Assembly: GCA_020853775.1 (NCBI GenBank)
Contig: JADYYH010000071.1
Location: 1 to 52,467, forward strand
Length of the DNA: 52,467 bases
Direction of reading: 5' to 3'
From: Nitrospira sp.
GTDB lineage: Bacteria; Nitrospirota; Nitrospiria; Nitrospirales; Nitrospiraceae
The position numbers and the translations under genes are program-made. The notes below the pieces were generated by a model. It was given only the letters and a program-made list of their open reading frames with translations, was not told the origin of the DNA and did no database searches. Positions 11,507 through 20,101 of this stretch are shown here, piece by piece. The first letter of the stretch is position 1; the number at the start of each line of letters is the position of its first letter.

Positions 11507-12160
11507 CTATTTCGAGAAGACAGAAAGCACGCGATGTCCATATCCCGAGGGAAGCTCATACTCGACTTCCTCTACCAAAGCAAGGCCAGCGAGCGCAAAA
11601 ACTCTTGGAATCCTCTCAGCGCGATACAAAATGACTTTACCGCCAGGCGTAAGCAGATCAGCAAGTAATCGACCACTCTCATCCACTTTCAAGGCTCGCA
11701 CCACGATGTGATCGAACGTTCGCCGATTCGGACGCTTGACGTACTGCTCCAACTTGGCCGGGACCACCGTCACAGGCTGCAACCCCAGAGACCCCACGAC
11801 ATATCTCAAAAAGGACCCTTTTTTTTCACTCGGCTCAAGCAGTTCTAATTTCACTTGTGGCAGGAGAAACTTAAGGGGAAGGCTCGGAAATCCAGCCCCT
11901 GCCCCCACATCCAACAATTCATTTATTCCAACATTATCAATCACTTTAATGCCAGCAACAGAATCGATGAAATGCTTGATCAGGATCTCCTCGTCATCGT
12001 CGATCGCTGTCAGATTAATCGCCTTATTCCACTTCTTGAGTTCGCAGAAATAATGAAAAAACAGCGGCACGCACGAATCTGTAAGAGGAATGGCAAGCTC
12101 TGCGGAGAATCTTCGAAACGAAGATTCAAACTGGGTAGGGTCCTGTTCCACGTGGAACAA
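11507..12160 (-). CDS. rsmG: 16S rRNA (guanine527-N7)-methyltransferase
   Basis: RsmG (GidB) methylates G527 of 16S rRNA using S-adenosylmethionine. The 217-residue protein carries the SAM motif LLDVGAGAGFPSLPLKF, the KWNKAINLTAI segment before it, and the family C-terminus. The assigned start is a TTG at 12160 that falls inside parS site 2, so the first residues (FHVEQ) are a translation of the parS palindrome. The true start could lie a little downstream. It is followed by parA after 65 bp. Confidence 0.93.
   Translation of the reverse strand: MFHVEQDPTQFESSFRRFSAELAIPLTDSCVPLFFHYFCELKKWNKAINLTAIDDDEEILIKHFIDSVAGIKVIDNVGINELLDVGAGAGFPSLPLKFLLPQVKLELLEPSEKKGSFLRYVVGSLGLQPVTVVPAKLEQYVKRPNRRTFDHIVVRALKVDESGRLLADLLTPGGKVILYRAERIPRVFALAGLALVEEVEYELPSGYGHRVLSVFSK
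12144..12159. other. parS centromere site 2
   Basis: A second perfect copy of TGTTCCACGTGGAACA, 651 bp from site 1 start to start. Its flanks are not symmetric, unlike site 1. It overlaps the 5' end of rsmG, so partition and translation-start signals share the same bases. Confidence 0.92.
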
Positions 12161-12246
12161 TTACGCGAAACGATCTCAACGGTCAAGAATGTTTCTTTAG
12201 ACGAAGGGTATTTGATCAGAATTAACTGAGAAAGAAGCAGAAAAGT

Positions 12247-14127
12247 TCACTCATAGGCTAATGGCTGGCGCCTATGGCGCTCGATGGCAACCAGCAGAAG
12301 AGAAATTGCGGCAGGCGTGACACCGGAAATCCGCGATGCCTGCCCTACAGATTCCGGTTTTACGCGTTTGAGCTTTTCTCTGACTTCAGTAGAAAATCCT
12401 GATACCTCGTCATAGTCAAAGCTCCCGGGAATCAGCCGATGCTCAAATTTCTGCGACCGTTGAATCTGCTGCTGCTGCCTCTTGATGTACCCCTCATACT
12501 TCACTTCGAGCTGTACGGCGTCCATAACGTCGGCATCCTCAATCTCAGAGCCGCCAAATACGGAAGAGATTTTTTCATACGTCAGATCCTGGCGCCTCAG
12601 GATTTCCGCCAACGATTGCGTCGGAGCGACCGGCCAAATCTCGAATTCTTCAAGCAGTCTCCTGACATCCGGCGTCAACTTCGGCCTTGTGTCCTTAAGT
12701 CGCTGAACCTCCCGCTCAATGGCTGAACGTTTCTCCTGAAACTTTTGATGGACGTGATCCGGAATGAGTCCGATACGATGCCCGAGATCCATCAGGCGGA
12801 GATCCGCATTGTCATGGCGTAACAACAACCGATATTCCGCACGCGAGGTAAACATGCGGTAGGGCTCTCTCGCATCTTTCGTGATCAAATCATCAATCAA
12901 TACAGCGATGTAGGCTTGCGATCGATCGAGGACGAGCGGGGCATCACCTCTCAGCTTCAACGCCGCATTAATGCCGGCCATGATGCCTTGCGCCCCAGCC
13001 TCTTCATAGCCAGATGTGCCGTTAATCTGGCCTGCATGGTAAAGCCCTTCAACCAGTTTCGTCTCCAAGGAATTATGGAGCTGCCGCGGCGGGAAATAAT
13101 CATACTCCACCGCATAGCCCGGCTTTAAGATCTTGGCCCGTTCCAATCCCGGAATGGTCTTTAACAGGGCTGCCTGCACATCCACCGGCAAACTCGTCGA
13201 AATGCCATTCGGGTAGAACTCGTTCGTATCGAGCCCCTCCGGCTCGACGAAGATTTGATGTCGGTCTTTCTCGGCAAACCGGACGACTTTATCCTCAATC
13301 GATGGGCAATACCGAGGACCAACACTGTCGATGACCCCGCTGAACAATGGAGATCTGTCGATATTTTTCGCAATAATATCATGCGTTTGCGAGTTCGTAT
13401 GCGTCAAATGACACGGCACTTGCGGCAAAGGGATACGGCTGGTGCGATATGAAAAGGGCGGAGGCGGATCGTCACCGGGCTGCAGCTCCATCATCGAAAA
13501 GTCGATGGTGTCGCGATCCAATCGGGGAGGAGTTCCCGTTTTCAGACGGCCAAGCTCAAACCCGAAATCCCGCATGCAATCGGAAAGGTGCTCAGCCGAT
13601 GACTCTCCGGCTCGTCCGGCCGGAAAGTGACTCAGTCCGATATGGATGAGCCCTTTCAAAAAGGTGCCGGACGTGAGCACAACCGCGCGAGCCTCAATGT
13701 GCTGCCCTGAATCGGTCACAATGCCGGTCACGGCCCCGGCGTGGGTAAGGATACGGTCAACGGTACCGCCGCGGATGTGGAGGCCCGGCTGTGCGCGAAG
13801 CGTATGCTGCATCACCTGCCGGTAAATCTTCTTGTCGCACTGCGCGCGTAATGCGCGAACCGCTGGCCCCTTACTCGTATTGATCATCCGGAACTGAATG
13901 CCTGCTTGATCTGTGTTCCGTCCCATTTCTCCGCCCAACGCATCAATTTCTTTAACGAGATGCCCCTTGGCGATTCCGCCGATGGCTGGATTACACGACA
14001 TTTGCGCAATGCGGTCCGGATCCATGGTCAGCAACAGGGTACGCGCGCCCATACGCGCCGCCGCGAGGGCCGCTTCACAGCCCGCATGCCCTCCTCCCAC
14101 CACGATGACGTCGCATTGTTCGCTCAT
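12247..14127 (-). CDS. mnmG: tRNA uridine-5-carboxymethylaminomethyl modification enzyme MnmG
   Basis: FAD protein (GidA) that, with MnmE, adds the carboxymethylaminomethyl group to U34 of certain tRNAs. The FAD-binding motif [12 protein letters not shown] is at residues 9-20. The conserved [23 protein letters not shown] and [18 protein letters not shown] blocks follow. I chose the ATG at 14127 because it puts the Rossmann motif at the N-terminus as in the family and clears mnmE. A longer frame starts at 14187, inside mnmE. It is 13 bp downstream of mnmE, so the two partner subunits are co-transcribed. Confidence 0.95.
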   Translation of the reverse strand: MSEQCDVIVVGGGHAGCEAALAAARMGARTLLLTMDPDRIAQMSCNPAIGGIAKGHLVKEIDALGGEMGRNTDQAGIQFRMINTSKGPAVRALRAQCDKKIYRQVMQHTLRAQPGLHIRGGTVDRILTHAGAVTGIVTDSGQHIEARAVVLTSGTFLKGLIHIGLSHFPAGRAGESSAEHLSDCMRDFGFELGRLKTGTPPRLDRDTIDFSMMELQPGDDPPPPFSYRTSRIPLPQVPCHLTHTNSQTHDIIAKNIDRSPLFSGVIDSVGPRYCPSIEDKVVRFAEKDRHQIFVEPEGLDTNEFYPNGISTSLPVDVQAALLKTIPGLERAKILKPGYAVEYDYFPPRQLHNSLETKLVEGLYHAGQINGTSGYEEAGAQGIMAGINAALKLRGDAPLVLDRSQAYIAVLIDDLITKDAREPYRMFTSRAEYRLLLRHDNADLRLMDLGHRIGLIPDHVHQKFQEKRSAIEREVQRLKDTRPKLTPDVRRLLEEFEIWPVAPTQSLAEILRRQDLTYEKISSVFGGSEIEDADVMDAVQLEVKYEGYIKRQQQQIQRSQKFEHRLIPGSFDYDEVSGFSTEVREKLKRVKPESVGQASRISGVTPAAISLLLVAIERHRRQPLAYE

Positions 14128-14140
14128 ACCGGACACCCTT

Positions 14141-15571
14141 TCATTTCCCGATACAAAACTCGGCAAAAATGCGCTCGAGAATTTCATCCGTCGTAATGAC
14201 GCCCGTAATTTCTCCTAAGGCATCTGCAGCAACACGGAGATCCATGGCGACTAATTCTCCCGCACGGCCCGCGTCGACGGACTGTCTCGCCTGATCAACC
14301 CCCTGCAGCGCGTGCTCCAGCGCGACGGTATGGCGCAGGTTCGTCACGAGCACGCCTTCATGCGACTCCAAGGCACCAGGCATCAGTCGGCTGCGAATGG
14401 CCTCCTGCAGTTGGTTCAGCCCGTTCGCCAAGGTGGCGGAAATTTCGAGAACCTCGCCATGGCCGGGACAAGCCCGATCAAGATCATCGCTCGATAATTG
14501 GCGAGGAAGATCGCATTTATTGATAACCAGCAATGCGCGCGCCGCCTCAGGCTCGGCGAGAAGGGCGTGATCGCTTTCCGATAAGAGCTGGGAGCCATCC
14601 AGGAGGATCAGCGCAAGATCGGCATCTGCCCAAGCCACTCTGCTGCGGCGAATGCCTTCGACTTCCACCGGATCGTCCGTCTTGCGTATACCCGCCGTAT
14701 CCACCAATCGTACGGGAATGCCCTCAATGCTGACCACTTCCTCCAGCAGATCTCGGGTGGTGCCGGGAATCGCTGTCACGATCGCACGATCGCTTCGCAG
14801 CAAGGCGTTCATCAAACTGGACTTGCCGACGTTCGGGCGTCCAAGAATCGCCACGACCGCCCCTTCCCTCCAGATGCGGCCGTCACGTCCCGACTGAAGC
14901 AACCGACGCAGTTTGTGCAAGGTGGCGTCCAGCAGCCGCATCAATTCGTCCTGCCGAACAAATGAAATATCTTCTTCCGCAAAATCCAAGGCGGCTTCAA
15001 TGTGCGCCAGCGCCACAACCAACTCAGACCGAATCTCCTCCACGTGGCGGGATAACTCTCCTCGTCGTTGGGACTGGGCCACGGTCAGGCTGCGTGCGGT
15101 CTTCGCGCGAATGGTATCGAGCACTGCCTCGGCTTGTGCGAGATCGAGACGCCCGTTGAGAAAAGCTCGCTTTGTAAATTCGCCCGGTGCCGCAAGCCGT
15201 GCTCCCGCTGAGAGTAATCCCCGGCACAGCTGGTCCAAAATAACCGGCCCACCGTGGCACTGCACCTCCACTACATCTTCTCCGGTGAAAGAATGCGGGC
15301 CTTTCATCACCACGACGAGCGCCTCATCGATAAACCTCGGCGGCCCGGCGTCATGAGTGCCAGTGGGAGGTGGGTTCGTATTGTCAGCGCAGAGATCGGC
15401 GAGGGTGAGCCGATGCGTGGGGATACCGTTCAAGGCTTTACCCGACCGGAGACGTACGACCTGAGAAGCGATGCCAAGAGCGTGAAGGCCGCTGATGCGG
15501 AGTATGCCGATGCCCCCTTCGCCGGGGGGTGTGGCGATGGCACAGATGGTATCGTCTAGCGCGCCAAGCAT
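14141..15571 (-). CDS. mnmE: tRNA modification GTPase MnmE
   Basis: MnmE (TrmE) is the GTPase partner of MnmG in wobble-uridine modification. The 476 residues have the N-terminal folate-binding domain ([28 protein letters not shown]). A G domain is inserted in the helical part: G1 [10 protein letters not shown]2/G3 GTTRDL and DTAGIR, G4 NKCD. The C-terminus is the hallmark FCIGK with the conserved Cys. It is downstream of yidC (21 bp), the usual order. Confidence 0.97.
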   Translation of the reverse strand: MLGALDDTICAIATPPGEGGIGILRISGLHALGIASQVVRLRSGKALNGIPTHRLTLADLCADNTNPPPTGTHDAGPPRFIDEALVVVMKGPHSFTGEDVVEVQCHGGPVILDQLCRGLLSAGARLAAPGEFTKRAFLNGRLDLAQAEAVLDTIRAKTARSLTVAQSQRRGELSRHVEEIRSELVVALAHIEAALDFAEEDISFVRQDELMRLLDATLHKLRRLLQSGRDGRIWREGAVVAILGRPNVGKSSLMNALLRSDRAIVTAIPGTTRDLLEEVVSIEGIPVRLVDTAGIRKTDDPVEVEGIRRSRVAWADADLALILLDGSQLLSESDHALLAEPEAARALLVINKCDLPRQLSSDDLDRACPGHGEVLEISATLANGLNQLQEAIRSRLMPGALESHEGVLVTNLRHTVALEHALQGVDQARQSVDAGRAGELVAMDLRVAADALGEITGVITTDEILERIFAEFCIGK

Positions 15572-15592
15572 GACGCACCCAATGAGGTCGTG

Positions 15593-17335
15593 TTATTCAG
15601 TAGCTGAGGCGTTTCGCCGCTTTTTCTGTTCTTTTGAATCTTCGTTGGCAACCGCTTCAACCTCTTCCGCCGGCGCCTGCCATTTTTTCCCAAACAACCG
15701 CTCGGTCACGACTTGCTGCGTAATGGTGAGCGTATTGTTGGTCAGCCAATACAGCACTAACCCGGCGGGGAAGTTGACGAACAGGAAGGTCATGAAGACC
15801 GGCAGGAACAACATGATCTTCGCTTGCATCGGGTCCATCGTGGTCGGAGTGATCTTCTGCTGAATGACCATGGTGGCGCCCATGATGATCGGCAAGACGT
15901 AATACGGATCCTGCACGGAAAGATCTTTGATCCACAGCATGAACGGCGCCTGGCGGAGGTCGATCGTCATGTAGAGAATATTAAACAGCGCGACAAAGAC
16001 CGGCATCTGAAGCACCATCGGCAGACAGCCACCGACGGGATTCACCCGATGATCCTTGTACAGCTTGATTAATTCCTTATTCAGCCGCTCACGGTCATCC
16101 TTAAACTTGTTTTGAATCGCCAGGACCTTCGGCTGAATGACCTGCATCTGCTTCATCGACTTGTAGCTTTTATACTGCAGCGGCACGAACATCAGCTTGA
16201 TCAACATGGTCAAGAGAATGATCGTGAGACCATAGTTGTGCGTAAACTCGTAGAGAAAGCGCAGCACGTAGAAAATCGGCTTGGCCACCGCTTTGACCAG
16301 GCCCCAACTGCCAAAAACAAACCAGCCGAAGTCGATCGTATCTTCCAGGCCGGCATTCAACCCCTTCAGGATGTCGTACTCTTTCGGCCCGGCATAGAGC
16401 TGCATCGCCAGTGTCGCCCCGCCGGCAGGTGCGGGGAACCTGACGCCGGCGGACACCAGCTTATCGCCTTCTTTCTTCGCGAGGGCAGCCGCAGCCTTCT
16501 GCGGCATCAGGACGCTGAGAAAGTACTTGTCCTGAATAGCGGACCACTTCACGTCTCCCTTGCGTTCCGCTTCGCTGTCGGGCGTTTCCTTCAAGACCTT
16601 GTCATCGACCAGAGACGCTGAGCCCATCAAGCCGATAAATCCCTCACCCCATTCGACAATGCCGAAATTGGTACCAAGGGTCACATCAACCGGCGTGGTC
16701 AGGCCTTGCGTCCGAATCGCGATATCCACCACATACGATCCGTGATGGAACGTCAATTCCTTCTCAACATCCATATTCCGCTGGGCGTCGTGATAGCGGA
16801 ATATGAGATGGCCGGTGGGATGGGCACTATCGAGGTGAGAAATGTCCTGCGTCACCTGGTAGAGGCCGGATCCAAGGTCGGAGGTCACGGACTGATCGGT
16901 GGTGACGAGGCTCAGGGGCCCCTTGAAGCGTCCCCCTGCGTATACGAGTTGGACCGGCACAGGCCCCTGGTCGGTTGTCGTGGTATAGCGCTTCAGCTCC
17001 CAGGACTTGATCACCCCGCCACGGTTGGTGAACTTGGCCCGAAATAAATCTGTCTCCACCTCGAACGTCTGTTCGTCTTTGACCGTTCCCGTCCCACCAT
17101 TTGATGCAGGTGGCGTCGAATTCGTACTGGCCGGAGCGGAAGCGGCAGGACTCACGGGCTGAGTGGAAGCATTCTCCGATCCCGCAGGCGTTCGTTCGGC
17201 AACCGGAGTATTTGCCGTGGTTGCGACTTGTACAGACTCCGACGAGGGCAACAACCCCATGCCCTTGAGGAGGTAGTCATAGCCGATAATGACGGCCAGA
17301 GAGACGATGAGGAAAACAATGACGCGCTTTTCCAT
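15593..17335 (-). CDS. yidC: Membrane protein insertase YidC
   Basis: YidC inserts proteins into the inner membrane, alone or with SecYEG. At 580 residues it is the long Gram-negative type. It has a first membrane helix (VIVFLIVSLAVIIGYDYLL), a Pro/Ser/Thr/Ala-rich linker, a large periplasmic domain (about 90-350), then the five-helix insertase core with GGCLPMVLQMPVFVALFNILY and a basic tail (KEQKKRRNASATE). F1F0 subunit c is a classic client. It follows yidD and precedes mnmE. Confidence 0.97.
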   Translation of the reverse strand: MEKRVIVFLIVSLAVIIGYDYLLKGMGLLPSSESVQVATTANTPVAERTPAGSENASTQPVSPAASAPASTNSTPPASNGGTGTVKDEQTFEVETDLFRAKFTNRGGVIKSWELKRYTTTTDQGPVPVQLVYAGGRFKGPLSLVTTDQSVTSDLGSGLYQVTQDISHLDSAHPTGHLIFRYHDAQRNMDVEKELTFHHGSYVVDIAIRTQGLTTPVDVTLGTNFGIVEWGEGFIGLMGSASLVDDKVLKETPDSEAERKGDVKWSAIQDKYFLSVLMPQKAAAALAKKEGDKLVSAGVRFPAPAGGATLAMQLYAGPKEYDILKGLNAGLEDTIDFGWFVFGSWGLVKAVAKPIFYVLRFLYEFTHNYGLTIILLTMLIKLMFVPLQYKSYKSMKQMQVIQPKVLAIQNKFKDDRERLNKELIKLYKDHRVNPVGGCLPMVLQMPVFVALFNILYMTIDLRQAPFMLWIKDLSVQDPYYVLPIIMGATMVIQQKITPTTMDPMQAKIMLFLPVFMTFLFVNFPAGLVLYWLTNNTLTITQQVVTERLFGKKWQAPAEEVEAVANEDSKEQKKRRNASATE

Positions 17336-17380
17336 GAAGTTATGTACCGACTGGAAGCTGAGAGGTTGTCGTCACAAGAA

Positions 17381-17644
17381 TCACCGTACCGGATCCACTC
17401 CGCCAGGATGGAACGGGTGACATTTCAGGAGGCGCCAACCGGCCATGACTCCACCCTTGAACAATCCATATCGTTCAATGGCGTCTTGCGCATAGGCTGA
17501 ACAGGTCGGGTGGAAGCGACACGCAGGCCCGAGCATCGGCGACACACAGGCGCGGTAGACCGACAGAAGGCCGATACAGAAATACCTCACGACGAGGAAT
17601 CCCCAGAACGAGCCAACCGCTGTCTTTGCAATGTGCTGCGCCAT
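17381..17644 (-). CDS. yidD: Membrane protein insertion efficiency factor YidD
   Basis: Small amphipathic protein that aids YidC-dependent insertion. It shows the family signature [30 protein letters not shown] with its conserved Cys residues, and ends [15 protein letters not shown] chose the ATG at 17644 (87 residues) because it gives the family length. The frame is open further upstream to 17680 inside rnpA. It overlaps the rnpA end by about 58 bp, as is common for this pair. Confidence 0.92.
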   Translation of the reverse strand: MAQHIAKTAVGSFWGFLVVRYFCIGLLSVYRACVSPMLGPACRFHPTCSAYAQDAIERYGLFKGGVMAGWRLLKCHPFHPGGVDPVR

Positions 17645-17958
17645 ACGCTCTGCAGCTCCACAAACGGCACATTCAGGCACTGTCGCTTCGGGAAGACCAG
17701 AAATGCATGACCTGCAATCAACGTCGGCCGAACTGCGCGACCTAATTCCCGGAACAGGCGCTTCGCCCTGTTCCGACGCACCGCCGTCCCAAACCGCCGT
17801 CCGATGACAATCCCCATCATGGCGTCTTGGGGCATCCCGCCCGGACTAATCTGGAGATTGAATAATCCTGTTGAAACACGCCGCCCATTTTTCTTGATGA
17901 GCTGGATTTCCCGGCTACGCTTCAAGAAAAACGACGCAGACGCCTGCCCTGCCGTCAT
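17587..17958 (-). CDS. rnpA: Ribonuclease P protein component
   Basis: Protein subunit of RNase P, which matures tRNA 5' ends. The 123 residues contain the family pattern [20 protein letters not shown] near the N-terminus and the RNA-binding RNR-type motif [16 protein letters not shown]. It lies between rpmH and yidD in the canonical rpmH-rnpA-yidD-yidC order. Confidence 0.94.
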   Translation of the reverse strand: MTAGQASASFFLKRSREIQLIKKNGRRVSTGLFNLQISPGGMPQDAMMGIVIGRRFGTAVRRNRAKRLFRELGRAVRPTLIAGHAFLVFPKRQCLNVPFVELQSVWRSTLQRQRLARSGDSSS

Positions 17959-18135
17959 AACCGACCTGTCTGCGGGTTACCAGGTGCGATCGCGCTCCAA
18001 CTATTGAAGTGCGTATCGTCCTATGTATCGCCCCTTCATCTTCCACGACCAGGCTCAGACGACAGTATTCACCCCGGTGACCACCCACCACCTGGATGTT
18101 TGCCTACATGCAGATTGCCTAGCGGCAGGAAAGAA

Positions 18136-18273
18136 TCAGACGGTGAGGCGAGCGCGGCCCTTGGCTCTGCGACGAGCGATAACCTTGCGGCCGTTCTTTG
18201 TACTCATGCGCTTCCGAAATCCATGTTCCCGCTTGCGCTTGAGATTTGAGGGCTGTTTAAAAGTGAACGACAT
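18136..18273 (-). CDS. rpmH: 50S ribosomal protein L34
   Basis: A 45-residue basic protein starting [19 protein letters not shown] and continuing through the diagnostic [21 protein letters not shown] to a short tail. This is L34 of the large ribosomal subunit. An AAGGAG site precedes the ATG at 18273. It is the first gene of the leftward rpmH-rnpA-yidD-yidC run and has a near-perfect sigma70 promoter 45 bp upstream. Confidence 0.97.
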   Translation of the reverse strand: MSFTFKQPSNLKRKREHGFRKRMSTKNGRKVIARRRAKGRARLTV

Positions 18274-18317
18274 TGCGCACTCCTTCTCGAGAAATCATTT
18301 TTCAATAAAGAGGCCGC

Positions 18318-18346
18318 ATTATAGGGACGTCACGCAAGGGTGTCAA
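18318..18346 (-). promoter_or_regulatory. Strong sigma70-type promoter of rpmH
   Basis: Minus strand TTGACA (18341-18346), a 17-bp spacer and TATAAT (18318-18323) are both perfect consensus boxes. The predicted start of transcription is about 35-40 bp before the rpmH ATG. This is the strongest promoter I can see in the window, as expected for a ribosomal-protein gene. Confidence 0.85.
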
Positions 18347-18768
18347 TCAATCCACGATCAAGTCTCCGCCGCGAAATGGAGTCAAGAAATTCAGACTGCA
18401 CCGAGCGCATGGCTTCTCCTGATATACAGACATCCCATCGCCCCTCGTTCTTGAGGCACTCTTGCCCAATTGCGGCAAAGATGCCACAGCGGTCAGCCGG
18501 CTCTTCTCCGGAATATTTCATCGTAACTAATTGTTCTGGCGAGGCATTCAAGGATACTCATGACCATAACATGCCTGGCACCTACATTGCGTAAGAGGGT
18601 ATTGGCTCGATAGGAGCGCCGACTTTCACGCGGATGGCACCAAGAAACGTGGACAGGCATCAGAGCCCTAGCAGCAGGACGCCACCACGGTACAACTACC
18701 GCGCAGTTAAGGACGAAAGACGGGAAGAACTCGCGGGACAGCCATCCACACGATAGAATACAACAATC
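18347..18768. other. Divergent intergenic region, no gene called
   Basis: About 420 bp between the rpmH promoter and the next rightward gene. It holds one weak 73-codon minus-strand frame (18330-18551) with no ribosome-binding site or known motif. I see no dnaA gene and no cluster of DnaA boxes (TTATCCACA), although rpmH often borders dnaA and the origin. A TAGAAT box (18754-18759) sits just before the rightward gene. Confidence 0.5.
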
Positions 18769-19917
18769 ATGAGCCGCCCAGATCACCTCTGTCGCATCGT
18801 CACTCGCTTCATCCTCGTCGTTCTGTTGTCGATGAGTGTGGGTGGGTGCGTCGAAACCGTGCCTGAGGAATTGGTAGAAGCCATCGAGAGTCTGGACCGT
18901 GACCTGAGGACACTTCGGGCCTACGATGTCACGCCTGAAGACTATTCCAAGTTTTCCCGCCAATGGATTGCGTTGAATAATCGCATCCGATCGGAGGAGA
19001 ACATCGTCCGGTGGCCCTGGGAAGACAATGAGCTCGAAACCGATCTGGAAGCCCTTCAAGTCGAAGGCAGACAGCTCATGAGTGAAGTTACTAGCCGGAT
19101 TCAGGATCAGCGCACCACCGCCGAAACGAAATTGGCCAAAATCGAGCAACGGCTTCGCCTCCTGAACACCCGGGTAGGAGACATCGGCAGCCGTGTGGTA
19201 CTCGGGGAGCATCCTGTTGAAACTGAAGTGCACGTCAAACAGGCCCGCCTGTTCCTTGAGCAAGGACAATACGAACATTCGATCCAGGCCTCAGAGCGAG
19301 CCGGCAAAATTCTCCTGACTCAAACTGCACTGCTCACCAATGAATTAGGTCGATATGCAGACGATGATCTGATCGCGACCTGGCGGGAATCTGCGCAACG
19401 AACGATTGACTGGTCTCGAACGCATCGCGCCCAGGCCATTGTCGTCAGCAAGGCCGACCGCGTCCTCACCCTGTACAGGAACGGTCGTAAAGTACTGACC
19501 TATCCTATTCGATTAGGATCGAGAGGCATCCGGGCAAAACAACACTACGGCGATGGCGCCACTCCCGAAGGCGAATATCGTATTCAACGTAAACGCGGGC
19601 CCGGACAAACGCCCTACTTCCGCGCCCTCATTCTCGACTATCCCAATGTGGACGACCGTCGCCGATTCGAGGAAGCTCAGAAGGCAGGACTCATCCCCAA
19701 AAGCCAACACATGCCAGGCCTCATTCAGCTTCACGGCATCGCGCAAGGGATTTCCGATCAACCGTACGGCAGTATCGTGCTGGACAATCCGCAGATCGCC
19801 CAGCTTTTCGCTCAAGTCGCCGTGGGAACACCGGTCAATATCGTCGGCGCGTTAGAATCCCAGAACTCCATCTCGCTTGTGCTGGCAGACTTGGGTGATC
19901 AGGAAGAAGAAACCTAA
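18769..19917 (+). CDS. Lipoprotein with YkuD-like L,D-transpeptidase domain, catalytic Cys replaced
   Basis: A 382-residue exported protein. The signal helix FILVVLLSMSVGGC ends in a lipobox. A helical, charged middle region (about 30-220) is followed by a YkuD-like domain (about 225-375). It has the expected VVSKADRVLTLYRNGRKVLTYPIRLGS start, the GDGATPEGEYRI motif and the conserved LHG (His322). At the place of the catalytic SxGC motif it reads PYGSIVLDN, with Ser335 where Cys is expected (AGT codon). Active enzymes crosslink peptidoglycan or attach lipoproteins to it. This one may be a non-catalytic wall-binding or regulatory protein. It has no clear Shine-Dalgarno site. Confidence 0.8.
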   Translation: MSRPDHLCRIVTRFILVVLLSMSVGGCVETVPEELVEAIESLDRDLRTLRAYDVTPEDYSKFSRQWIALNNRIRSEENIVRWPWEDNELETDLEALQVEGRQLMSEVTSRIQDQRTTAETKLAKIEQRLRLLNTRVGDIGSRVVLGEHPVETEVHVKQARLFLEQGQYEHSIQASERAGKILLTQTALLTNELGRYADDDLIATWRESAQRTIDWSRTHRAQAIVVSKADRVLTLYRNGRKVLTYPIRLGSRGIRAKQHYGDGATPEGEYRIQRKRGPGQTPYFRALILDYPNVDDRRRFEEAQKAGLIPKSQHMPGLIQLHGIAQGISDQPYGSIVLDNPQIAQLFAQVAVGTPVNIVGALESQNSISLVLADLGDQEEET

Positions 19918-20019
19918 CGTAGTCGCGCCGCCGTTATCATCCCTCGCATCTGCGCTCCCGATCCTTCATCTGCCTCGGTTCTGCTCAATCCCCTCCGCAT
20001 ACCATCGACCTCTGCGCGT

Positions 20020-20048
20020 TTGCCTTTTCAATCTTACGAACCTAAGAT
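20020..20048 (+). promoter_or_regulatory. Candidate promoter of the pgi operon
   Basis: TTGCCT (20020-20025), 17 bp, TAAGAT (20043-20048), about 50 bp before the pgi start. The boxes are moderate matches; position and spacing support the call. Confidence 0.42.
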
Positions 20049-20101
20049 AAGACTCACCTGCGTGCATTGTCGTTCCTCCACCTCATGGAAGAGAGCGTGT
20101 T

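Noticed and set aside
11477-11668. Plus-strand frame starting MFHVEH
   Set aside because: The start is simply the parS palindrome read on the other strand, and the rest lies antisense to rsmG with no domain.
18330-18551. 73-codon minus-strand frame upstream of rpmH
   Set aside because: No ribosome-binding site or motif, and its end runs into the strong rpmH promoter.
18493-19278. 261-codon minus-strand frame
   Set aside because: Antisense to the YkuD-like lipoprotein, which has a signal peptide and recognisable domain.
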